A program made the position numbers and the translations under genes. DNA of 8,281 bases from the NCBI GenBank assembly GCA_964594665.1, contig CAZQNY010000119.1, positions 1 to 8,281 of the forward strand, given 5' to 3'. The notes below the pieces were generated by a model, which saw nothing but the letters and a program-made list of their open reading frames with translations, did no database searches and was not told the origin of the DNA. The stretch is from BM520 sp964594665. Lineage in GTDB: Bacteria > Bacteroidota > Bacteroidia > Bacteroidales > BM520. Below are positions 1-5,364 of this stretch, piece by piece (within the stretch, counting starts at the first letter, position 1; each line of letters starts with the position of its first letter).

Positions 1-83
1 CCCTCTTTGAGGCGGTTATGATCTCTACTTATGGCGACCAGGGGCTGTCGTTCACGACCCGAGGCATTCCGGTAGTTAACTAA
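1..83 (+). CDS. 3' end of an unidentified gene
   Basis: From base 3 a frame of 26 codons stays open to a TAA at 81-83; it ends ...TTRGIPVVN. I do not recognise the family from this tail. The frame is only moderately supported because one minus-strand frame is also open over the same bases. The gene would end about 70 nt before the promoter of the next operon, so it is probably a separate transcription unit. A 10-bp perfect palindrome, TAGTTAACTA (73-82), overlaps the stop, but no hairpin followed by a T-run is visible, so no terminator is called here. Confidence 0.35.
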   Translation, partial: LFEAVMISTYGDQGLSFTTRGIPVVN

Positions 84-150
84 TCCGATTCCGGTTTTAT
101 TTAGACATTCTTTATCCCCCCCATTTATTTTTCATTTTTTTATAAAGATA

Positions 151-180
151 TTGGATTTTTCAATCTATTTGGTAATTTTG
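151..180 (+). promoter_or_regulatory. Bacteroidota-type promoter of the sulfur operon
   Basis: A -33 element TTG (151-153) is followed by 19 nt and a full -7 match TAATTTTG (173-180) to the Bacteroidota consensus TAnnTTTG. Transcription should start around 185-190. This rules out an ATG at 151 as the start of the first gene and supports the ATG at 202. Confidence 0.75.
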
Positions 181-187
181 CCAAATA
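166..187. promoter_or_regulatory. Inverted-repeat operator over the -7 box
   Basis: TATTTGG (166-172) and CCAAATA (181-187) are perfect 7-bp inverted arms around an 8-nt spacer. The spacer is exactly the -7 box TAATTTTG. A dimeric repressor bound here would exclude RNA polymerase. The second gene of the operon encodes an ArsR-family winged-helix protein, so autorepression is the simplest reading. The binding protein is inferred; the repeat and its position are seen directly. Confidence 0.65.
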
Positions 188-201
188 CAAAAACACATAA
201 A

Positions 202-606
202 ATGAAAAAGCTCTATTTAATAGGTTGTTTACTGTTTTGCAGCTCAATAGTCTATTGTCAGAACATCACAAAACTGGCAGCCAAAGATGCGCTGGAAATA
301 GTAACTGAAAAAGATACAGGGACCGTACTTATCGACGGAAGGAGTGCGTCTATGTTTGCAGAAAAGCATATTGAGGGGGCAATAAATATTGATGCTTTTG
401 CAGAAGAGGCTTCAAAAAAGCTGAAGAGTTACCTGAATACAAGGACAATTATAGTGTATTGCTCCAACCACAGACGTTCGGAGATGCTTATTGAAAAACT
501 GAATGAGCTACAGTACAACGGGGAGATAGTATTCATTACTGATGGAATCAATGGATGGATATCTTCAGGATTCGAAATAAAAACCAACACCAAACGAGAG
601 ATATGA
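202..606 (+). CDS. Periplasmic rhodanese-like sulfurtransferase
   Basis: The 134-residue product is a single rhodanese domain behind an export signal. Residues 1-19 form a signal peptide (MKK, a hydrophobic core, then VYC before Q20), which fits cleavage by signal peptidase I in Bacteroidota. The domain carries the Asp45-Gly-Arg equivalent of the N-terminal D-R pair and the persulfide-forming cysteine C87 in the loop CSNHRRS. Here the usual Gly of CxxGxR is His, but the loop length and final Arg are kept. Rhodaneses carry sulfane sulfur as a Cys-persulfide and transfer it to cyanide, thiols or protein acceptors. The start is set at 202 because the promoter lies over upstream ATG 151. It overlaps the next gene by 4 nt (ATGA, 603-606), implying translational coupling. 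Its natural sulfur donor is unknown. Confidence 0.85.
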   Translation: MKKLYLIGCLLFCSSIVYCQNITKLAAKDALEIVTEKDTGTVLIDGRSASMFAEKHIEGAINIDAFAEEASKKLKSYLNTRTIIVYCSNHRRSEMLIEKLNELQYNGEIVFITDGINGWISSGFEIKTNTKREI

Positions 607-896
607 ACAGAGCAATAGAACAAAAATATGCAGAGCAGGCTGAAATATTTAAAGCCCTGGCACACCCCACACGACTATTTATCATCCATACCATAAAAGA
701 TGAAAGCATGTCGGTAAAAGAGCTTACTGCACTGGTTGGCATTGATATCTCTACCATGTCAAAACATCTGGATATTCTCAAAAAGAACAAAATCATTAAG
801 GGTGAGAAAGTTAAGAACTATGTATATTACAAATTAGACATTCCGTGTGTTCTTGAATTTATGAGCTGCGCAACAAGAGTAATCAATAAGAAATAA
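603..896 (+). CDS. ArsR-family transcriptional repressor, thiol type
   Basis: This is a 97-residue winged-helix regulator of normal ArsR/SmtB size. The family core ALAHPTRL is at residues 18-25, the recognition helix region DISTMSKHLDILKKNKII at 48-65, and the beta-wing around 66-77. The familiar metal-site motif of the alpha3 helix (CxC in ELCVCDL-type proteins) is absent: residues 35-38 are SMSV. The only cysteines are C82 and C89 in a C-terminal PCVLEFMSC segment, so sensing probably uses this pair. The ligand could be a thiol, persulfide or thiophilic metalloid. The gene lies second in an operon of two rhodaneses and a TauE-type exporter, which favours a sulfur signal such as that of BigR/SqrR-type ArsR proteins, although their cysteine positions differ. 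It overlaps the first rhodanese by 4 nt and probably binds the 166-187 repeat. Confidence 0.92.
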   Translation: MNRAIEQKYAEQAEIFKALAHPTRLFIIHTIKDESMSVKELTALVGIDISTMSKHLDILKKNKIIKGEKVKNYVYYKLDIPCVLEFMSCATRVINKK

Positions 897-910
897 AAAT
901 TCAAATAACA

Positions 911-931
911 TACTGGCCATTCTGCCAGATA
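911..931. promoter_or_regulatory. Second operator-like repeat between arsR and rhodanese 2
   Basis: TACTGG (911-916), an 8-nt spacer and CCAGATA (925-931) reproduce the layout of the promoter-proximal repeat. Aligned over 20 bases, the two sites agree at 14, including the TGG...CCA arms and much of the spacer. It could be a second ArsR site or, in RNA, a small hairpin (CTGGC/GCCAG, 913-928). No convincing -7 box accompanies it, so an internal promoter is not claimed. Confidence 0.4.
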
Positions 932-945
932 AAAAAGCTATAATC

Positions 946-1335
946 ATGAATGAATTAGAAAAAGTTATTTCAGAAATGGATTTTCAGTATTTCGGCACAG
1001 GACAACATAAGATGGAGCCCGATGTTTTTCTCACAAAAGAAAATGCGCTTTTTCTTGATGTGCGAGCCAGAGAAGAAGTTGAAACCGTACAAATTCAGTT
1101 AAAACATTTCTGCGACACCTTAGAGATTCCGACGAATGAAATCCCTGCACGCATCAATGAAATCCCGAAGGACAGACTCATTGGGGTCTTTTGTTCTGCC
1201 GGAGTAAGGGCGACCATCATATTCATATACTTAAAAAGTAAAGGATATGAAAATGTTAAAATCATTTTAGGAGGATACCCACCATTGATGGCGGCGATTA
1301 TGCCTGGAAAACTTTACAAAACTCTTAACAAGTAG
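946..1335 (+). CDS. Cytoplasmic rhodanese-like protein
   Basis: This 129-residue protein has no signal peptide, so it is expected in the cytoplasm. The rhodanese fold is recognisable from LDVR (37-40), the ...VETVQIQLKHF... segment, NEIPKDRLIGVFC, and the canonical active loop CSAGVR (C83 to R88), followed by the C-terminal GYENVKIILGGY typical of single-domain rhodaneses. The subfamily with E-V-E-T after the DVR motif is commonly found beside TauE/SafE permeases, and here that gene begins 3 nt downstream. It probably relays sulfane sulfur on the inner side of the membrane, or generates or handles the sulfur species the permease exports. Unlike the operon's first rhodanese, its active loop is fully canonical. 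A 49-nt gap with an operator-like repeat separates it from arsR. Confidence 0.9.
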   Translation: MNELEKVISEMDFQYFGTGQHKMEPDVFLTKENALFLDVRAREEVETVQIQLKHFCDTLEIPTNEIPARINEIPKDRLIGVFCSAGVRATIIFIYLKSKGYENVKIILGGYPPLMAAIMPGKLYKTLNK

Positions 1336-1338
1336 CAA

Positions 1339-2115
1339 ATGAATATCTGGATACTGGCATGTATTATCATGCTTATCGCATTTGTAATGACGATGACGGG
1401 ACGTGGGGGCGGAAACTTTTTTGTTTTAGCGCTGGTTTTATCAGGTGTAAGCATGAATCTGTCTGCTTCTACAGGACAGTTTATATTAATGTGTTCATCA
1501 ATGATGGCGGCAATCCAATTCAGTCGTAGAAAGATGAACCACTGGAAGCTCACCATACTGTTAGGCGTTCTGGTATTTATTTCAGCACTGGCAGGGGGAT
1601 ATTTCGGGCAATACTTTGATGAGAAAGTGCTAAAATTGATCTTTGCCATAGTCATGTCGCTGGCAGCGATTTTGATGCTACGAAAGCCCAAAGAAGAAAA
1701 GAAAAGCGACAAAAAGTGGGTTGTTACGCTCCGGTCCAACGGCGATTCATATCAGGTAAATTTACTGATAACCATACCAATTGTATTACTAACCGGATTT
1801 ATTTCAGGTATGGTAGGTGTTTCGGGAGGTTCGTTTCTGGTGCCTCTAATGCTGTTAACCATGAATGTACCGATGCATGTTGCCGTGGGCACCTCCACAA
1901 CGCTGGTAACAATTTCTGCGTCAGCAGGGTTCTTTGGGCACCTGGGAGCCGGGCTTTTTGATCCGACGCTGGCGATTCCATTAGCTGTGGGAGGATTGAT
2001 TGGTGGTTTTGCCGGAGCCAAAATGGCGTTGAAGTCCAAACCCAAAAACCTGAAATACCTCTTCGCCGGAACACAACTTGTTGCCTCCGTAATAATGATT
2101 ATTAATGTTTTATAA
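1339..2115 (+). CDS. TauE/SafE-family sulfite exporter-type permease
   Basis: This is a 258-residue polytopic inner-membrane protein with about eight hydrophobic segments. It shows the internal duplication of the TauE/SafE (DUF81) family: a first repeat with TGRGGGNFF (about residues 20-28) and a second with GFISGMVGVSGGSFLVPLML (about 153-172), followed by MHVAVGTS. A charged cytoplasmic loop (KPKEEKKSDKK, about 115-125) separates the halves. Family members move sulfite, sulfoacetate and related small organosulfur or sulfur oxyanions, mostly outward. The preceding rhodanese ends 3 nt upstream, and the following outer-membrane gene begins inside this gene's last codons. Tight packing with the ArsR regulator and rhodaneses supports a sulfur-linked substrate. 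The exact ion and the direction of transport cannot be told from sequence. Confidence 0.92.
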   Translation: MNIWILACIIMLIAFVMTMTGRGGGNFFVLALVLSGVSMNLSASTGQFILMCSSMMAAIQFSRRKMNHWKLTILLGVLVFISALAGGYFGQYFDEKVLKLIFAIVMSLAAILMLRKPKEEKKSDKKWVVTLRSNGDSYQVNLLITIPIVLLTGFISGMVGVSGGSFLVPLMLLTMNVPMHVAVGTSTTLVTISASAGFFGHLGAGLFDPTLAIPLAVGGLIGGFAGAKMALKSKPKNLKYLFAGTQLVASVIMIINVL

Positions 2116-3091
2116 ATTTTACTTTATAAATAGAAATATCAGCGGGAGTATCAGAACCATGGTACTTCTGCTGATGCTTTTTTTATGTATAAAAAGTGTA
2201 AAAGGGCAGGAAAACAAACTGCACAAAAACAGTTATACCTTTGAGTCTCAATTATTTTCTCAAACAGGGATAACGACAACCCGTTCCGAAGATAAGCAGT
2301 ATTTCTACAACATAAAAAGGACATTACTTATATATCAACAGCGTTTAACACAAAATCTCAATTTTTGTCTGGCGGGGGATACATATGTCAAAGGGGATAA
2401 AGAGCCGTGGCAACTAACACCCTATCTCAAGAGAGCTTACCTACAATATCATAACTCCGACATATCCTTAAACGCAGGGCTGATTGTCATGGAACAATTT
2501 AAACTACAACGCAAAATCTGGGGTTTACGCTATATTGATAAGACGTTTCAGAACAAGTTTAAATATGGAGAGAACCGAAATACAGGGATTCAGTTCAAGC
2601 ACAAAGTAAATAATCGGTTTTCGTACGATGTGGCACTTACTTCAGGAATATATACACCTGAAAAGCTGAATTACGACCACGCAACAATAATGTCGGGGCA
2701 AACCTATCAGATCAATAACTTTTCAATACGCTTATTCAATAGCATGTCACTTGAAAAAGAATATGAGCATGTAATTTCATTATTTCTGTGCAAAGAACTA
2801 AAAGGCACAAATATAGCGTTGGAAATTGCAAGAAAATTATCTCACCAGTCCGGCGAAAAGCAACCCGACTATGGCTTTTCAGTTTTTGCAACACAAAAAC
2901 TCGCAAAAAACATCACAGTCTTTGGTCGTTATGATCATAACAACGAAAAAGGATTCGCAACAAACTGGCTATGGGGCGGGGTTGAATATACATTAAAGGA
3001 TTTCTTAAAGACATCTATCTTTTACAAAAATCAGGATTTTACCATCGATTATTATGGGGTAGGGATTTTTATGTACCTGCGATTTGCGTAA
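2105..3091 (+). CDS. Outer-membrane beta-barrel (porin-like) protein
   Basis: The 328-residue product begins with an export signal (hydrophobic stretch MVLLLMLFLCI at 19-29, then SVKG before Q35). The rest is rich in alternating aromatic and polar strands such as YFYNIKRTLLIYQQRL, TPYLKRAYLQYH and ISLNAGLIVM, and it ends in a likely last strand (GVGIFMYLRF). This is the look of a phosphate-selective-porin-like or generic Bacteroidota barrel of 14-18 strands; the exact family is not certain. The ATG at 2105 overlaps the permease stop by 11 nt. An alternative ATG at 2159 would leave a signal peptide with no positive n-region, so 2105 is preferred. Its place as last gene of the sulfur operon suggests that it lets the same sulfur compound cross the outer membrane. 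A palindrome overlaps its stop codon. Confidence 0.7.
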   Translation: MFYKFYFINRNISGSIRTMVLLLMLFLCIKSVKGQENKLHKNSYTFESQLFSQTGITTTRSEDKQYFYNIKRTLLIYQQRLTQNLNFCLAGDTYVKGDKEPWQLTPYLKRAYLQYHNSDISLNAGLIVMEQFKLQRKIWGLRYIDKTFQNKFKYGENRNTGIQFKHKVNNRFSYDVALTSGIYTPEKLNYDHATIMSGQTYQINNFSIRLFNSMSLEKEYEHVISLFLCKELKGTNIALEIARKLSHQSGEKQPDYGFSVFATQKLAKNITVFGRYDHNNEKGFATNWLWGGVEYTLKDFLKTSIFYKNQDFTIDYYGVGIFMYLRFA

Positions 3092-3116
3092 AGACAAGGC
3101 ATTGCCTTGTCTCTAC
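3088..3116. repeat. 29-bp near-perfect palindrome at a gene-break junction
   Basis: GTAAAGACAAGGCA (3088-3101) and TGCCTTGTCTCTAC (3103-3116) pair at 13 of 14 positions around a single T. The left arm contains the porin stop codon (TAA, 3089-3091). The right arm supplies the premature TAG that ends the minus-strand radical SAM fragment. No T-run follows on either strand, so it does not look like a standard intrinsic terminator, though it could still stop transcription or protect a 3' end. It resembles short dispersed palindromic repeats ending in GTAGAGAC that I recall from Bacteroidota and cyanobacterial intergenic regions; this recollection needs a genome search. Confidence 0.75.
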
Positions 3117-3409
3117 GGGTTAAATACTTTTGGCAGGTACTTGTGTATCTTCTCAGCAATCACCTTCAGGCGGCGTCCGGAGAGCACGAATGCATCACCA
3201 TTCACCAGGAAGATACGACGTACATTGGGATAGAGGATACCGGCCTCTTTCAGGTCTCTTTCAATCTGGTCTTGCTTAGCGATGGAAAATTTCACATCGC
3301 GATACATGGTACAGAAAGTACATTTGTTGTGAGCACATCCTACTGTCACTTCCAGCAGCAGTGTATTTGCTTCGTAAGGCGGTCGGTAAACGGGGCCGGT
3401 ATAGTTCAT
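3113..3409 (-). pseudogene. Truncated radical SAM protein (N-terminal third)
   Basis: The 98-residue frame starts MNYTGPVYRPPYEA and keeps the [4Fe-4S]-binding cysteines in GCAHNKCTFC (C29, C34, C37 by count; CX4CX2C spacing). It also keeps LKEAGILYPNVRRIFLVNGDAF, a block typical of Bacteroidota COG1032-like radical SAM proteins of roughly 290 residues. After about residue 94 the similarity stops and the frame runs FNP to a TAG inside the 3088-3116 palindrome. The SAM-binding barrel is therefore mostly missing and the protein cannot be functional as a radical enzyme. The start and a plausible promoter survive, so the 3' two thirds were probably lost by deletion at the palindrome. A second remnant of a homologous gene lies at 7673-7735. 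Confidence 0.85.
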
Positions 3410-3432
3410 TTTTACTCTTTTTTATGATGGGG

Positions 3433-3440
3433 CAAAAATA
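3433..3440 (-). promoter_or_regulatory. -7 box upstream of the radical SAM remnant
   Basis: Read on the minus strand this is TATTTTTG, a full match to TAnnTTTG, about 24 nt upstream of the ATG. No clear TTG -33 element is present at the expected distance, so this is a partial promoter call. Confidence 0.4.
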
Positions 3441-3512
3441 GAGCAGCGAATGCGTGTAGATATTGTATAAAAAGTGGGGATTATTGTACATATAAATAAT
3501 GTGGGACACGGG

Positions 3513-3550
3513 ATTCAGTAATTCGAATACAACATTCTGTAATCCGTATT
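3513..3550 (+). promoter_or_regulatory. Two direct repeats 21 bp apart, likely activator site
   Basis: ATTCAGTAATTCGAATA (3513-3529) and ATTCTGTAATCCGTATT (3534-3550) match at 13 of 17 positions and start 21 bp apart, two helical turns. The second copy ends right at the -33 position of the SDR promoter, whose -33 element is poor. Direct repeats with this spacing next to a weak -35-type element are the classic layout for AraC-family activators. No such regulator gene is in this window. Confidence 0.5.
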
Positions 3551-3573
3551 ATGTACGCCCCTGTGTGCCAGTG

Positions 3574-3581
3574 TACTTTTG
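3574..3581 (+). promoter_or_regulatory. -7 box of the truncated SDR gene
   Basis: TACTTTTG fully matches TAnnTTTG. The matching -33 position (3551-3553) reads ATG rather than TTG, so the promoter probably needs help. Transcription would begin near 3588, which excludes an upstream in-frame ATG at 3579 and supports the ATG at 3630. Confidence 0.55.
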
Positions 3582-3629
3582 CTTCATCAAACAACAACAA
3601 AAATTTTGAGACATAAAAAACGTAAAGAG

Positions 3630-4145
3630 ATGAATCGAATTACAATCTTAATGGCAGCGATCTTCAGCTTCGCAACATTAGCACTTACCGCACAAAACAA
3701 TAAGGTAGTTTTAATCACAGGTACTGCTTCCGGCTTCGGAAAAGCAACCGCTGAGAAACTCGTGGAAAAAGGATATATAGTATATGGTGGTGACATCCAG
3801 GTGGAAGCCAACAAATACTTGGACGAAATTGGTGGTCATGCTCTCGTGATGGATGTTACCAGCGACGAGCAGGTGAATGCAGGAGTACAGAAAGTGATCG
3901 ACGAACAGGGTCGTATCGATGTACTCATCAACAACGCCGGTTACGGTTCATATGCTACTGTAGAGAACATTGACATGAATGAGCTTCAACAACAGTTTGA
4001 CGTGAATGTCTTTGGTTATGCAAGACTGCAACATGCTGTTTTACCATACATGCGCGCTCAGAAATCGGGTCGTATTATCAATGTATCTTCTGTTGTGGTT
4101 GAGGTTTCAAACATGATGCACGGATGGTATGCAGCTAAAAAATAA
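3630..4145 (+). pseudogene. Truncated exported short-chain dehydrogenase/reductase
   Basis: The 171-residue product combines a signal peptide (residues 1-21, ...ALTA before Q22) with a classical SDR Rossmann domain. It shows TGTASGFG (30-37, NAD(P)-binding), D75, NNAG (101-104), the catalytic Ser in INVSS (S154), and Y167-A-A-K-K171. Ser and Tyr are the usual 13 residues apart. The stop follows K171 immediately, whereas classical SDRs run on to about 250-280 residues with the PG motif and substrate-binding lobe. The ending also reads YAAKK where YAATK is usual, at a run of six A. The gene is therefore almost certainly broken, by a small deletion at the A-run or a larger internal loss. An intrinsic terminator follows 50 nt downstream. 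Signal peptides are unusual for this normally cytoplasmic family. Confidence 0.85.
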
Positions 4146-4167
4146 TACGTTGGTGCAGGATAAATCA

Positions 4168-4187
4168 GAATCATTTAGAAATGATTC
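4168..4187. repeat. Perfect 9-bp palindrome before the terminator
   Basis: GAATCATTT (4168-4176) and AAATGATTC (4179-4187) are perfect inverted arms around AG. Flanking TCAGA and TCTGA can extend the structure with a small bulge. It has no T-run of its own. It may be an upstream hairpin stabilising the transcript end, or a protein site. Confidence 0.5.
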
Positions 4188-4194
4188 CAATCTG

Positions 4195-4226
4195 AAGCCC
4201 CGTTGCGAAAGTGAAGGGGCTTTTTT
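4195..4226 (+). terminator. Rho-independent terminator
   Basis: AAGCCCC (4195-4201) pairs with GGGGCTT (4216-4222) over a 14-nt loop, and the stem runs directly into TTTTTT (4221-4226). This is a strong intrinsic terminator for the SDR unit. It isolates the following RhuM gene from upstream transcription. Confidence 0.88.
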
Positions 4227-4250
4227 GTAATATAGGCTCTTCTTTTTTTT

Positions 4251-4258
4251 TACCTTTA
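4251..4258 (+). promoter_or_regulatory. -7-like box almost on the rhuM start codon
   Basis: TACCTTTA matches TAnnTTTG at all but the last base and lies only 4 nt before the ATG at 4263. A TTG (4225-4227) sits 23 nt upstream, longer than the usual 19-20. If real, the transcript would start at or beside the initiation codon. Confidence 0.35.
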
Positions 4259-4262
4259 TAAA

Positions 4263-5285
4263 ATGAAAAAAATATCTACCAAAGATGAAATAACAGAGTT
4301 TCTACTCTATACAGCACCGGATGGAAAGGTAAAGGTTGAAGTTATTCTAAATGAAGAAACTGTCTGGTTATCTCAAAAAGCCATCGCTCATTTATTTGGA
4401 GTTCAAGTACCTGCTATCAGTAAACACCTGAAGAATATCTTTGAGTCAGGAGAATTAGAAAGAGAAGGAACTATTTCCATTTTGGAAACAGTTCAACAAG
4501 AAGGTACCAGAAATGTAAAAAGAGACACTGAATACTTTAACCTTGATGCAATCATTTCTGTCGGCTATAGGGTTAATTCGCGTCAGGCAACACAATTCAG
4601 AATCTGGGCAACAAAGACACTAAAAGAGTACATCATCAAAGGGTTTGTGATGGATGATGAGCGACTAAAAAATGGTCGGTACTTCGGTAAAGATTATTTC
4701 AGAGAGTTATTGGAAAGAGTGCGATCTATACGATCCAGTGAAAGAAGGATTTATCAGCAGATCACAGATATATTTGCAGAGTGCAGTATTGATTATGATC
4801 CTAACTCTGACATCACAAGATCCTTTTACTCTTCAGTTCAGAACAAGTTTCATTTTGCTATTCATGGAAATACTGCTGCTGAAATAATCTTTAAAACCGC
4901 AGATGCTGAAGATGAGTTTATGGGACTTAAGACCTGGAAAAACTCTCCGGATGGAAGAATACTCAAATCGGATACAAATATTGCAAAGAACTACTTATCA
5001 GAAAATGAGATTAAAAGCCTTGAAAGAACCATAAGTAGTTATTTCGACTATATTGAAAGAATTATTGAAAACAGAAAGACTTTTACAATGGAGCAATTTG
5101 CTGATAGTGTTTCCGGTTTTCTGGAATTCAACGAATACGAAGTATTGCAAGGAAAAGGAAAAATTTCTGCACTACAGGCAGAAAAAAAAGCTTTTGAAGA
5201 ATATGACAAATTCAACAAAACGCAGAAAATCGAATCAGACTTTGATAAAGTAGTAAAACGATTGAAAGAAAGAAATAAAGTGTAG
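4263..5285 (+). CDS. RhuM-family protein
   Basis: This is a full-length 340-residue member of the RhuM (virulence RhuM, PF13310-type) family. The N-terminal half has a DNA-binding-like region: VWLSQKAIAHLFGVQVPAISKHLKNIFESGEL, about residues 34-65, then TEYFNLDAIISVGYRVNSRQATQFRIWATKTLKEYI, about 96-131, ending GFVMDDERLKNG. The C-terminal half carries the conserved FHFAIHGNTAAEIIF block (about 197-211), MGLKTW, KSDTNIAKNYL and FLEFNEYEVL, followed by a lysine/glutamate-rich helix. The name comes from a Salmonella pathogenicity-island gene. The biochemical role is unknown, but relatives are common in mobile islands, beside restriction systems and near Fic proteins. Here it stands alone between a terminator and lysE, in an area of broken genes, so it may be an acquired cargo gene. 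Confidence 0.9.
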   Translation: MKKISTKDEITEFLLYTAPDGKVKVEVILNEETVWLSQKAIAHLFGVQVPAISKHLKNIFESGELEREGTISILETVQQEGTRNVKRDTEYFNLDAIISVGYRVNSRQATQFRIWATKTLKEYIIKGFVMDDERLKNGRYFGKDYFRELLERVRSIRSSERRIYQQITDIFAECSIDYDPNSDITRSFYSSVQNKFHFAIHGNTAAEIIFKTADAEDEFMGLKTWKNSPDGRILKSDTNIAKNYLSENEIKSLERTISSYFDYIERIIENRKTFTMEQFADSVSGFLEFNEYEVLQGKGKISALQAEKKAFEEYDKFNKTQKIESDFDKVVKRLKERNKV

Positions 5286-5364
5286 CTGCCTGGACAAACA
5301 AATTATGGTATCCTTCAATATTGTTGGGTAAGCGCAAAAGTAAACATTTTCAAAGACAACAATC

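Noticed and set aside
151..201. Upstream start at 151 for the first rhodanese
   Set aside because: The ATG-to-202 segment contains the promoter -33 and -7 elements, so it should not be in the mRNA. The signal peptide begins cleanly at 202.
1314..1739. 141-codon open frame antisense to the permease
   Set aside because: It lies wholly against the well-supported TauE/SafE gene, has no recognisable family motif, and is explained by that gene's codon bias.
3107..3427. 106-codon plus-strand frame over the radical SAM remnant
   Set aside because: It is the complement of conserved radical SAM codons. The minus strand carries the family's cysteine motif and the plus product matches nothing.
5295..5340. 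Plus-strand promoter for lysE
   Set aside because: The best -7 candidate, TATTGTTG at 5319-5326, has one mismatch and no TTG at the right distance, so it was not listed as a feature.
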